A stretch of DNA of 64,000 nucleotides from Piliocolobus tephrosceles (lineage: Eukaryota > Chordata > Mammalia > Primates > Cercopithecidae): contig NC_045446.1 in NCBI RefSeq assembly GCF_002776525.5, positions 67,580,627-67,644,626 of the forward strand, written 5' to 3'. The position numbers were made by a program, and so were the translations under genes. Under the pieces are notes generated by a model. The model was not told the origin of the DNA. It worked only from the letters and a program-made list of their open reading frames with translations, and searched no databases. Below, in pieces: positions 44,340 to 54,560 of this stretch (positions within the stretch are counted from its first letter, which is position 1; every line of letters begins with the position of its first letter).

Positions 44340-45075
44340 GCTTATGTTCCTTTCCATTCTCAATGAATGAGCCACCATTCAGCAATCCCCTAAGCCAGGA
44401 ACCTAGACGTACTAATAGATCCCCATTCTTCCTCTCTCAACATCCATATCAAGTTGGACACCAAGTCTTGTAGCTTCTCCTAAATATTTTTCAAGTCCTT
44501 GCCTGTGTCGTCTTCTACTACCACCACCTGAACAACTGGAGCAACCTTTAGTCCCTTCAAATTCAATCTGTTTTCCCGACTGGTTACCTGAGCAGCCTTA
44601 TAAAAGCACAAATCTGATGACATCCTCCCGTTTAAACACCAAAAGGATTTAATTGCTTTCAGGATAAAGTTCAAAATCCTGAACTTGGCACTTTACTACC
44701 TGACTGCTTACACTAGCCTTTCTAGCTTTGCCTCACACCATTTATTTTTTGCTCCAGGCACACTGAAATATTAACGTTATTTGAATACACATTTCTTCAT
44801 GTCTGTGAGCTCTTCCCTACTTATCTGACTGGCCAACACCTATTCATTGTACAAAGCTGAGCTCAAATGTCATTCATATTCGTATTCATTCGACTAATAT
44901 TTCCAAAGTTTCCCTAAGCCTTAACAAGACTGTAATCCTATAGTATTTCTATGCCTTTCGTGGCAGTAACTGCATTTGTGTACCTGATTTCTTGAGTTCC
45001 TTGACAGCAAGTCATATGCCTTTCCATATCCTCAGCATCTAAAACTGCTTGACATATACTAAGAATCAATACATT
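44340..45075 (+). mobile_element. L2, long copy
   Basis: GTAGCTTCTCCTAAATATTT, ACATCCTCCCGTTTAAACAC, CCTTTCTAGCTTTGCCTCAC, AAAGCTGAGCTCAAATGTCA and CTTGACATATACTAAGAATC run in L2 order over about 700 bases. The minus frame at 44480-44674 is within it and not a gene. Confidence 0.72.
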
Positions 45076-45094
45076 GTTAAAATATATTTAATAA

Positions 45095-45381
45095 GGCAGG
45101 CGCGGTAGGTCACGCCTGTAATCCCAGCACTTGGGAGGCCAAGGCAGCCAGATCACCTGAGGTCAGGAGTCTGAGACTAGCCTGGCCAATAGGGAGAAAC
45201 CCCATCTCTACTAAAATACAAAAATTAGCCGAGCATATGGCAGGCACTTGTAATCCCAGCTACTCAGGAGGCTAAGGCAGGAGAATCACTTAAACCAAGG
45301 AGGCAGTGGTTGTAGTGAGCTGAGATTGCACCACCACACTCCAGCCTGGGTCAAGAGCGAAACTCCATCTCAAAAAAAATG
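45095..45381 (+). mobile_element. AluS-type
   Basis: Target-site duplication TATTTAATAA at 45085-45094 and 45382-45391. Confidence 0.92.
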
Positions 45382-45397
45382 TATTTAATAAATGTTC

Positions 45398-45683
45398 GCC
45401 AGGCGCGGTGGCTCAAGCCTGTAATCCCAGCACTTTGGGAGGCCGAGACGGGCGGATCACGAGGTCAGGAGATCGAGACCATCCTGGCTAACACGGTGAA
45501 ACCCCGTCTCTACTAAAAAATACAAAAAACTAGCCGGGCGAGGTGGCGGGCACCTGTAGTCCCAGCTACTAGGGAGGCTGAGGCAGGAGAATGGCGTGAA
45601 CCCAGGAGGCGGAGCTTGCAGTGAGCTGAGATCCGGCCACTGCACTCCGGCCCGGGCGACAGAGCGAGACTCTGTCTCAAAAA

Positions 45684-45729
<46 letters not shown>
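45398..45729 (+). mobile_element. AluY, young monkey type, (AAAT)n tail
   Basis: Target-site duplication AATAAATGTTC at 45387-45397 and 45730-45740. It is inserted into the duplicated target of the Alu at 45095. The tail is an AAAT array (45682-45734). Confidence 0.95.
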
Positions 45730-45734
<5 letters not shown>

Positions 45735-45744
45735 ATGTTCATAT

Positions 45745-45915
45745 TGTGCTTACTGTTCTGAGCACTTTAGAAACACTGTCTTTAAACCTCTACCCTCTAA
45801 GGTAGATACTGTTCTTATCCTCACCCATCTTATTGATGAGTGAACTGAGGCACAGAGCGGTTAAGTAACTTAACCCAGGATCCTAACCCAGTAAATTGAC
45901 TCTGATCTGGATTGT
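45745..45915 (-). mobile_element. MIR, inverted
   Basis: TTGATGAGTGAACTGAGGCA, GAGCGGTTAAGTAACTTAAC and CTAACCCAGTAAATTGACTC. Confidence 0.75.
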
Positions 45916-45933
45916 CTTTTCGTGATCTCTGCA

Positions 45934-46606
45934 GTAGGCAGAATAATGGCTCATCCAATGGAATGCTCACATTTCAATCCCTGGGAACTATGAATATGTT
46001 ACCTTCCATGACAAAAGGACTCTGCAGACGTGACTAAATTAAGGATTTGGGGAAAGGGACTCCCCAGCTTTTGGGAGCAGACTCCAGAAAATGGAAAAGG
46101 CAAGAAAATGGATCCTCCCTTGGAGCCTCTGGAAAGGAAGACACGGTATCCTGATGATACCTTAATTTTAGCCCACTGACATCCATTTAGGACTTCTGAA
46201 CTACAGAACTGTGAAATAATAAATGTGTATTGTTGGCCAGGCACAGTGGCTTACATCTGTAATCCCAGCACTTTGGGAGGCCGAGGCAGGTGGATCACCT
46301 GAGGTCAGGAGTTCAAGAGCAGCCTGGCCAACATGGTGAAACCCCATCTCTGCTAAAAATACAAAATTAGCTGGGCGTGGTGGCACATGCTTGTAATCCC
46401 AGCTACTGGGGAGCTGAGGTAGGAGAATCGGTTGAACCCAGGAGGTGAAGGTTGCCATGAGCCGAGATTGCACCATTGCACTTAAGCCTGGAGATAAGAG
46501 TGAAACTCCGTCTCAAACAATGAAATTAAAAAAAAAAAAAAAGTGTATTGTTTTAAGCCCACTGTGTTTTTGATAATTTGTTACAGCATCTACGAGAAAC
46601 TAATAC
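45934..46606 (+). mobile_element. MaLR/MLT1-like LTR, split by Alu
   Basis: GTAGGCAGAATAATGGCTCA, CTATGAATATGTTACCTTCC, CAGACGTGACTAAATTAAGG, GGACTTCTGAACTACAGAAC. After the Alu it ends with GTGTATTGTTTTAAGCCC and GAGAAACTAATAC. Internal blocks are deleted. Confidence 0.75.
46235..46542 (+). mobile_element. AluS-type, in LTR
   Basis: Target-site duplication GTGTATTGTT at 46225-46234 and 46543-46552. Confidence 0.94.
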
Positions 46607-46825
46607 AATCTCTAATCAAAGGTGACCGCTCTATGCTAGGAAATGCTAGCAGGATGAGAAGTGAAACTGCCCACTAAAGCTGCAACTGAAATCAGAGATG
46701 GGCTAGAAATGGAATAAATAAATGAGATAAGTGTATACTGTAAGTCCTCACTTAACGTCATCAATGGGTTCTGCGACTGTAGGCAAAACAATGTATAACA
46801 AAACCAATTTTACCATAGGCTGGCT

Positions 46826-47190
46826 AATTGATATAAATAAGAGTTCAGTTCCTGTGGCATATTTCTGGTCACAAGACCTCACCAAACTTCTAAAAACCAA
46901 AACACCTCTAATATCAAACATTGAAATCAATGTGACCTATACATACATTCAAGAAAGATTAATAAAAAGAGGCCAGACCAGGTGCCTTGGCTCATGCCTG
47001 TAATCCCAGCACTTTGGGAGGCCAAAGTGGGCAGATTGCTTGAGCCCAGGAGTTTGAGACCAGCCAAGGTAACATGACAAAACGCCATCTCTACCAAAAA
47101 ATAAAACCCAAATACAAAACATTAGCCAGGCATGGCAGCACACACCTGTAGTTCCAGCTACCCGGGAGGCTAAGGTGGGAGGATCACTTA
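46826..47190 (+). repeat. 365-bp local duplication, copy 2 (parent)
   Basis: Same block as 43295-43659, here embedded in a continuous DNA transposon and a complete Alu. This makes it the likely source copy. Confidence 0.9.
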
Positions 47191-47289
47191 AGCCTGGGAG
47201 GTCAAGGCTACAGTGAGCCATGACCACACGTCTTTGCACTTCAGTCTGCGCAACAGAGTGAGACCTTGTTTCAAAAACAAAACAAAAAA
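46971..47289 (+). mobile_element. AluJ/S-type, full length
   Basis: GGCCAGACCAGGTGCCTTGG through GAGACCTTGTTTC and an AAAC-rich tail, inserted in the MITE at 46738-47799. Confidence 0.9.
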
Positions 47290-47435
47290 AGCCTGGGCAC
47301 AGTGATTCATGCCTGTAATCCCAGCAATTTGGGAGACCAAGGCAGAAGATCACTTAAGCTGAGGAGGTCGAGATTGCAGTGAGCTGTGATCATGCCACTG
47401 CACTCCAGGCCAGGAAACAGAGTGAGTGGAATAAA
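47290..47435 (+). mobile_element. Internally deleted Alu
   Basis: Left-arm start GCCTGGGCACAGTGATTCAT joins directly to right-arm end GTCGAGATTGCAGTGAGCTG. A duplicated GAGTGGAATAAA follows at 47424-47452. Confidence 0.7.
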
Positions 47436-48021
47436 CAGAGTGAGTGGAATAAATAAGTAAGTGTCTCAAAATAAACAAGATCATTATTTACCCAATTTTT
47501 CCAGTTCAGGGTAGAGAGTGGCCAGAGCCTATCCCAGCAGCTCAAGGTGCAAGGCAGGAACCAACCATGTATAGAATGCTACGCTATTCCAGAGTGCACT
47601 CACATGCACACCAACACTCACTCAGACCAGGACAATTGAAATATGCCAGTTAACTTAATGTGCACATCTTTGGGATGTGGGAGGAAACCAGAGTACACAG
47701 AGAAAACAGTGTCCAAACTACACTGGTGACCCAGGCCAAGTTGTTTGGTTTTTTTCTCATCAACATTGTAACAAAATAACATTATTCAAGGACTTGCTGT
47801 ATTTCACTTTATAAGAAATTGCCAAACTGTTTCCCAAAATGGTTGTACCATTCAGGATCCTTTTGACACGTCCTCATCGTTCTTTGAGCTCTTCCTTGCT
47901 TTTTGGTCTAAGATGTTCTAAGCTCTTCTTACACTTTCTTTGACCCAGCCCTCAAATGAGCCATTACTCCAAAGAGCTCCAATTCTTTTCAGTGAAGAAT
48001 GGTATTTAAACGTTAAGATCT

Positions 48022-48310
48022 GGCTGGGCACGGTGGCCCAAGCCTATAATCCTAGCACTTTGGGAGGCCAAGGTGGGCAGATTGCCTGAGCTCGGGAGTT
48101 CAAGACCAGCCTGGGCAACATGGTGAAACCCTGTCTCTACTAAAATACAAAAAAAAAAAAAGGTTAGCCAGCGTGGTGGTGAGCACCTGTAGTCCCAGCT
48201 GCTTGGGAAGCTGAGGCAGGAGAATTGCTTGAGCCCAGGAGGCAGAGGTTGCAGTGAGCCTCTCAGATCAGGCCACTGCACTCCAGCCTGGCAACAGAGT
48301 GAGAGTCAAC
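48022..48310 (+). mobile_element. AluS-type lacking a poly-A tail
   Basis: Target-site duplication ATTTAAACGTTAAGATCT (48004-48021) and ATTTAAATGTTAAGATCT (48311-48328). The body ends at GTGAGAGTCAAC with no A tail left. Confidence 0.92.
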
Positions 48311-48329
48311 ATTTAAATGTTAAGATCTA

Positions 48330-48632
48330 GGCCGGGCACAGTGGCTCATGCCTGTAATCCCAGCACTTTGGGAGGCCGAGACGGACGGATCACGAGGTCA
48401 GGAGATCGAGACCATCCTGGCTAACAAGGTGAAACCCTGTCTCTACTAAAAATACAAAAAATTAGCCAGGCGTGGTGGCGGGCGCCTGTAGTCCCAGCTA
48501 CTCCAGAGGCTGAGGTAGGAGAATGGCGTGAACCCAGGAGGCAGAGCTTACAGTGAGCCAAGATCACACCACTGCACTCCAGTCTGGGCAACAGAGGGAG
48601 ACTCCATCTCAAAAAAAAAAAAAAAGGAAGAA
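48330..48632 (+). mobile_element. AluS/Y-type, second insertion at the same target
   Basis: Target-site duplication GTTAAGATCTA at 48319-48329 and 48633-48643, overlapping the duplication of the preceding Alu. Confidence 0.94.
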
Positions 48633-48699
48633 GTTAAGATCTAAGCATTAGCACTCATTGTAATAGATGCCACTGTTCCCAAACTCAGACCTACTCTTG

Positions 48700-48955
48700 C
48701 TCTCTTTCTGGCCTTTAAGAAGCATATCATCTCGAGTTCTATAGCTTCAAGGAAATGAATTCTGCCAACAACCTGAGGGAGCTTGGAAACCGCTGATGAG
48801 AATGCAGCCCACCAATGTCATGATTGCAGCCTGTGAGGCCCTGAGCAAAAGACCCATCTAAGCCATTTCCAGACTCCTGGCCCACAGAAACTGTCAGATA
48901 ATGAATATGTGTTGTTGTAAGCCACTAAGTTTAATGTGTTGCTGAGACATAGAAG
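48700..48955 (+). mobile_element. MLT1-like LTR fragment
   Basis: GATTGCAGCCTGTGAGGCCC, CCAGACTCCTGGCCCACAG and GTTGTTGTAAGCCACTAAGT are MaLR LTR 3'-half phrases. Confidence 0.65.
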
Positions 48956-48959
48956 ACTT

Positions 48960-49115
48960 ATGGGGCCGAAGGAGAGAAGGGGGAGAGGAAGAGGAAAGGA
49001 AGAGTTCTGGAGACGTTTTCTATTTCCTAATTCTTCTTCCTTCCTCCTGCCTTCAGTGTACACACGAAGGCTGGAGCTAGAGCAGCTATTCAGAAACCAT
49101 GAAGAAAAGGCCAAG
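48960..49115. other. Unassigned purine-rich segment
   Basis: GGAGAGAAGGGGGAGAGGAA and neighbouring sequence between an LTR fragment and an Alu. No support for the short frames on either strand. Confidence 0.35.
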
Positions 49116-49122
49116 AAAAATT

Positions 49123-49427
49123 AATTTTTTTTTTTTTTTTTTTTTGTGACAGAGTCTTACTCTGTCACCCAGGCTGGAGTGCAGTGGCGCGATCTCGGCT
49201 CACTGCAAACTCCATCTCCTACGCTCAAGCGATTTTCATGCCTCAGCCTCCCAATTTGCTGGGATTACAGGCACCCGCCACCACACCTGACTAATTTTTG
49301 TATTTTTAGTAGAGATGAGGTTTCACCATGTTGGTCAGGCTGGTCTCAAACTCCTGACCTCAAATGATCCACCCGCCTCAGCCTCCCAAACTGCTGGGAT
49401 TATAGGCATCAGCCACAGTGCCTGGCC
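49123..49427 (-). mobile_element. AluS-type, full length
   Basis: A 22-base T run, GTGACAGAGTCTTACTCTGT, to CACAGTGCCTGGCC. Confidence 0.92.
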
Positions 49428-49615
49428 CAAAAATCACTAAGATCTTGAACTGAGTACTTTGAGTCATCAACCTAATGCCAGGAACCACCTGCCTCCAGAA
49501 TTTCTATTAGGAGAAAGAGAAGTTTTTTAAAGCTGTTGTTTCTCAGGACTCTGTTACTTATAGCCAAAAGCTGTTCCTTAATGGTACGGTGTGTTTTGTA
49601 AGTTTCCATATGTAT

Positions 49616-49646
49616 GCTTTGTTTTGTTTTGTTTTGTTTTGTTTTA
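49616..49646 (+). repeat. (TTTTG)n microsatellite
   Basis: About six TTTTG units without an adjacent Alu. Confidence 0.9.
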
Positions 49647-49689
49647 ACTATCTTTTCACTGCTGTTTGTTGAACATGGCAAGCACCCTC

Positions 49690-50520
49690 CCAATTTATGG
49701 CTTTTGATCTTGCTATTCACTCTGCATGGAATTTTCTTCCCCTACATAGCTGCATATCTTGCTTCCTCACTCCTTTCAGGTTTCTGCTCAAATGTTGCCT
49801 CATCAGAGAGGCTTTTCTTTTTTTTTAAAAAAAAAAGTATACTTTAATAAGTATAAAGTATATGAACAATTAGGTAAGCTTGTGGAGAAGCTGACCAAGA
49901 TACATAAATTAGGAGATACAAGTGTCTGTCTAAATTTTCTATATTTTATTATTTTACAGAGTATTTATTAAAGGTGTTTAATATACACTTTCTCATCTGT
50001 CATTTTGGAAGTCCTTTACTGTAGAGATAATTCTATTGTCTGAGTAACCACCATGTTTTTTTTGTTTTGTTTTGTTTTGTTTGAGATGGAGTCTTGCTGT
50101 TTCTCAGGCTGGAGTGCAGTGGTACAATCTCAGCTCACTGCAACCTCCGCCTCCCAGGTTCAAGTGGTTCTCCTGCTGCAGCCTCCCGAATAGCTGGGAT
50201 TACAGGTGCATGCCACCATGCCCAACTAATTTTTACATTTTTAGTAGAGGCAGGGTTTCACCATGTTGGCCAGGCTGGTCTTGAGCTCCTGACCTCAAGT
50301 GATCCGCCTGCCTCAGCCTCCCAAAGTGCTGGGATTACAGGCATAAGCCACCACGCCCAGCCTAAATATTTTTTGAAATTTGTTTATCATCTGTCCTCTT
50401 GCCCTCAGAATGCAAGCTTCATGACAGTAGGATTTCATCTCATTTGTTTGTTGCTGTGTGCCCAGCTTCTAGAAAATTACCTGGTGTATAATACATGCTT
50501 AATAAGTATATTATTTCCAA
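49690..50520 (+). mobile_element. L2 pieces, split by Alu
   Basis: CTGCATGGAATTTTCTTCCC, TTTCTGCTCAAATGTTGCCT before the Alu. After it, GAATGCAAGCTTCATGACAG and CTGGTGTATAATACATGCTT. Confidence 0.65.
50055..50362 (-). mobile_element. AluS-type with (TTTTG)n tail
   Basis: GAGATGGAGTCTTGCTGTTT to CCACCACGCCCAGCC. The tail (50056-50083) has become TTTTG repeats. Confidence 0.92.
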
Positions 50521-50524
50521 TTTA

Positions 50525-50855
50525 ACTTCAATGTCAGGAGACATGCTTTGTATAACATCTTTTTAAATTTTCTTGAGAATTTCTTTTGCCCTTGTACATG
50601 TTCTAGCGCATATTTTAAAAGAATGCATATTCTCTGTTGGATGCAGCATTCTATTTCTATTATATCAACTGTGTTAACTATGTCACTCCAGTGTCTATTC
50701 TGTTTAATTTTTATCTGATCCATCAACTTAATGTAAAAATGTGATAAAAATCTCCAAACATATATAACTGTGCATTTGTCAATTTCTTCCTTTTTGCTTT
50801 ATGTGGTGATTCTCTGTTGTTAGGCTTATAATTTGGGTGATTTGTGTCTTTTAAC
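50525..50855 (+). mobile_element. Possible L1 ORF2-derived or unassigned AT-rich repeat
   Basis: Phrases such as TTGGATGCAGCATTCTATTT, TCACTCCAGTGTCTATTCTG and TTTTTGCTTTATGTGGTGAT look like inverse-orientation old L1 text, but I cannot align them. The block resumes after the Alu at 51161 (GTGAGTAGCACAATTGCTAG). Confidence 0.35.
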
Positions 50856-50867
50856 ATTGTATCTTTA

Positions 50868-51160
50868 GGCCAGGCACCGTGGCTCATGCCTGTAATCCCA
50901 GCACTTTGGGAGGCCGAGGCAGGCGGATCACGAGTCAATAGGTCAAGACCATCCTGGCCAACAAGGTGAAATCCTGTCTCTACTGAAAATACAAAAATTA
51001 GCCCGGTGTGGTGGTGGGCACCTGTAGTCCCAGCTACTCGGGAGGCTGAGGCACGAGAATTGCTCAAACCTGGGAGGCAGAGGCTGCAGTGAGCCGAGAT
51101 TGTGCCACTGCACTCCAGCCTGGTGACAGAGCGAGACACCATCTCAAAAAAAAAAAAAAA
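50868..51160 (+). mobile_element. AluS-type, full length
   Basis: Perfect target-site duplication TTGTATCTTT at 50857-50866 and 51161-51170. Confidence 0.95.
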
Positions 51161-51239
51161 TTGTATCTTTTGTGAGTAGCACAATTGCTAGATTCTATTT
51201 TTATCCAATGATAGTTTTTGGATTTGTATAGGTGAGTTT

Positions 51240-51400
51240 AATCTGTTTCACTATATTGTGTCTTCCTGTACTAGAACATGTCGCTCCATGAAAATGTAAG
51301 CTTCATGAGTGTGTGGAATCTGTTTTACTCACTACTATATCTCTATACCTTGGAACAGTGCTGCACTTATTAGGCACTCAATAAATATCTATTCCTTGTT
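51240..51400 (+). mobile_element. L2 3' end
   Basis: ATGAAAATGTAAGCTTCATG, TATCTCTATACCTTGGAACA and AGGCACTCAATAAATAT. Confidence 0.7.
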
Positions 51401-51474
51401 TTATAATGATTATTGCTATGTTCATACGCATTTCTATTATCTTAAATATTTTCTTTTTACTATTTTGCTTCTTT

Positions 51475-51782
51475 CTTTCTTTCTTTTTTTTTTTTTTTTT
51501 GAGATGGAGTCTCGCTCTGTTGCCCAGGCTGGAGTGTAGTGGCGCTATCTCGGCTCACTGCAAGCTCCGCCTCCCAGATTCAAGCCATTCTCCTGTCTCA
51601 GCCTCCTGAGTAGCTGGGATTACAGGCGCCTGCCACCACGCCCACTTAATTTTTGTATTTTTAGTAGAGACATGGTTTCACCATATTGGTCAGGCTGGTC
51701 TTGAACTCCTGACCTCAGATGATCTGCCCACCTCAGCTTCCCATAGTGCTAGGATTACAGGCGTGAGCCACCACGCCCAGCC
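51475..51782 (-). mobile_element. AluS-type, full length
   Basis: Target-site duplication TATTTTGCTTCTTT at 51461-51474 and 51783-51796, perfect over 14 bases. Confidence 0.95.
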
Positions 51783-52088
51783 TATTTTGCTTCTTTATTG
51801 TTATTTTCTGTATTCTGTTGGATTGATAACATTTTCTTGGCTTCCCTCTCCCCCACTGATGCCTTAGAAGATAAAAATTGTCTTCCTATTCTTTTAATGA
51901 TTATCCTTAAAAATATATATATATATAAATTTAGCTATGAACTTTCATAAATTGTCAATGTCTCCATCCTCCTCCAAAGTAAGATGAAACCTTCAATATA
52001 TTTTAACACTCATTGATCACCCCTCTTGAATTCCTTTTAATTAGTTTTTGTACATGTCTAAAAATGATTTTATTTCTCCCTCACTCTT

Positions 52089-52425
52089 TTTTCTTTTTCT
52101 TTCTTTCCTTTTTTTTTTTTTTTTTTTTTTTTTTTTGAGACAGGGTCTTACTCTGTCACCCAGGCTGGAGTGCAGTGGCATGATCTTGTCTCACTGCAAC
52201 CTCGACCTCCTGAGCTCAAGCAATCCTCCCACCTCAGCCTCCTGAGTAGCTGGGATGACAGCCACTTGCCAACCTGCTCAGCTAATTTTTTAGTGTTTCT
52301 TTTTGTAAAGGCAGGGTCTCCCGATGTTGCCCAGCTGGTCTTGAACTCCTGGGCACAAGCAATCCTCCCCACTTCAGACTCCCAAAGTGCTAAGATTACA
52401 GGCATGAGCCACCATGCCCAGCTTT
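52089..52425 (-). mobile_element. AluJ-type, full length
   Basis: Target-site duplication TCCCTCACTCTT at 52077-52088 and 52426-52437. The TTTC-rich tail is at 52089-52136. Confidence 0.93.
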
Positions 52426-52445
52426 TCCCTCACTCTTGAATGATA

Positions 52446-52565
52446 GGTAATCGCCTGTAATCCCAGCACTTTGGGAGGCTAAAATGGGAAGATTCCTTGA
52501 GCAACCCAGGAGTTCAAGACCAGCCTGGGCGACACAGCGAGACCCCATCTGAAAAAAAAAAAAAT
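52446..52565 (+). mobile_element. Alu left monomer (FLAM-like)
   Basis: CGCCTGTAATCCCAGCACTT through GAGACCCCATCTG and an A run. No right arm. It abuts the L1 5' end. Confidence 0.8.
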
Positions 52566-53250
52566 GTTGACATTGCAGAGGAGGAGGTGGAGCAAGATGG
52601 CTGAATAAAAAGCCTCTACTAATTGTCCTCCCCACAGGAACACCAAACTGAACAACTATCCACACAAAAAAAGTACCTTCATAAGAACCAAAAATCAGGT
52701 GAGTAATCATAGTACCTCATTTGAACTTCGTATTACTTAAAGAGCACGTAAGAGGGTAGAAAAAACAATCTCAAATTGCAGACGCCACCCCTCTTCCATC
52801 CCCTGGCAGTGGCCGTGTGGCATGGAGAGAATCTATGTGTTTGGGGGAGGGAGAGCACAGTGATTGTGGCACACTTTGCATTGGAACTCACTGCCACCCT
52901 GTCACAGTGGGAAGCAACACCGTGCAAAACTCAGCCAGCACCCATGGAAGCATGGAAGAGCATTTAGACCAGCCCTGTCTGGGTGGGGAATTGTCTATCC
53001 CAGTAGCTGAGACCTGAGTTCCAGCAAGTCTCATCGCTGTGGGCTAAAATGCTTTGGGCTTCCAAGGAAACTTGAGAGGCAGTCTTAGTCACAGGACTGC
53101 AATTCCTCGGCAAGTCCTGGTGCTGTTCCAGGATCAAAGCCAGTGGACTTAGGGGGCATGTGACCTAGTGAGACACTGGCCAGGGTAACCAAGGAAATGC
53201 TTGCACTATCTCTCCTGCAGCACCAGGCAGCACAGCTCATGACTCCAGGA

Positions 53251-54290
53251 GAGACTCCTTCCGCCTGCGGAGAGGAGAGGGAAAAGTAAAGAGGACTTTG
53301 TCCTGCAACTTAGATACTTGCTCAGCCACAGTAGAATAGGGCACAAGGTAGAATCCTGAGGACCCCATTCCAGGCCCTAGCTCCTGGATGACATTGCTAT
53401 ACACACCCTGGGCCAGAAGGGAACATGCTGCCTTGAGGGGAAGAACCCACTAATGGCAGAATTCCTCATCATCTGCTGACTATAGAGTCCTTGGGTCCTG
53501 AGTAAACAGCAGGGATAGCCAGGCAGTACTCACCATGGGTCTTGGGTGAGATTCAGAGATGTGCTGGCCTCAGTTGTAAACTCAGCATATTCCCAGCTGT
53601 GGTAGCCACGGGGAGGGGCTCCTTCTGCTTGAGAAAAGAGTAGAGAGGACTTTGTCTTGAAGTGAGGTACCAGCTCAGCCACAGTAGGGTACAGCACCAA
53701 GCAGGCTCTTAGGGTTCCTGATTCCAGGCCTTGGCTTGTGCATGGCATATCTGGACCTTCCCTGGGACCAGGGCCCTAAAGGGAGAGTCCCAGGACCAGC
53801 AGCATTCACCACAAGTTGACTGAAGAGCCTTGGGTCTTGAGTGAACATTGGTGGTAGCCATGCAGGACTCACTGTGGGCCTGGGACACGGTGGCCACAGG
53901 GAGAGATTCTTCTGCTTGTGGAAAGGAAGGGAAGAGTATGAAGAACTTTGTCTTGTGTCTTGGGTACCAGCTCAGTCACAGTAGAATAGAGCACCAGGTA
54001 GACTCCTAAGGTTTCTGACTCTAGGCCTGGCTCCTGGACAGCATCTCTGAACCCACCTGGAGTCAGGGGAACTCACTGCCCTGAAGAGAAGGACACAAGC
54101 CTGGCTGGCTTCTATTGTAGAGCCCTAGGGCCTTGAGTGAACATAGGAAGTACCAAGCAGTGATTACTGTGGGCAAGAACCAGTTATGTACTGGCTTTAG
54201 GTCTGACTCAGTGCAGTCCCAATGGTAGTAGTTGCAGAGGGGCTTGTATCACCCCTCTTCTAGCTCCAGGCGGCTCAGCACAGAGAGAGA
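53251..54290 (+). repeat. Tandem units inside the L1 5'UTR
   Basis: Landmark CTCCTTCnGCnTG / TTCTTCTGCTTG plus AGGACTTTGTC recurs at about 53255, 53619 and 53908, and in degraded form at about 54250. Each is followed by CAGCTCAGCCACAGTAG and GGCCTnGGCTCCTGGA type blocks. Periods are about 364, 289 and 340 bases. Confidence 0.75.
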
Positions 54291-54560
54291 GAGAGACTTT
54301 GTTTGTTTGGGAGAAAGTAAAGGAAGGGAGCAAGAGTCTCTACTTGGTAATCTGGATAATCGTTCTACATCTTATCCCAGACCACCAAGGCACTATCTCT
54401 GTGAGTCTGTAAGAGCCATAGTGTTACTGGGCTTGGGGTTGCCCCTAAGGCAAATATGGCTGCAGTGACTGAAAAAAAAAAACTGGGATCACAACACCCA
54501 AGTCCCTTCAAATACCTTCAAATAGGTGCAAACAAGCCCAAATTGTGAAGACCACAATCA

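Larger units (their letters stand above)
46738..47799 (+). mobile_element. Tc1/mariner (Tigger-type) MITE with TA duplication, Alu-split
   Basis: Left end CTGTAAGTCCTCACTTAA and inverted right end CAGCAAGTCCTTGAATAA are terminal inverted repeats. TA is present at 46736-46737 and 47800-47801. Alu insertions at about 46971-47435 split it. The inner segment (GGGATGTGGGAGGAAACCAG at about 47672) is a familiar non-autonomous DNA-element sequence. No transposase frame survives. Confidence 0.78.

Noticed and set aside
43418..47353. Similar minus-strand peptides at 43418-43612 and 46949-47353 suggesting paralogous genes
   Set aside because: Both are antisense Alu translations within the 365-bp duplication.
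53251..54290. Regularly spaced repeats considered as a CRISPR-like or satellite array
   Set aside because: Units of about 300-370 bases are part of an L1 5'UTR, vary in length and lack a short repeat-spacer pattern.
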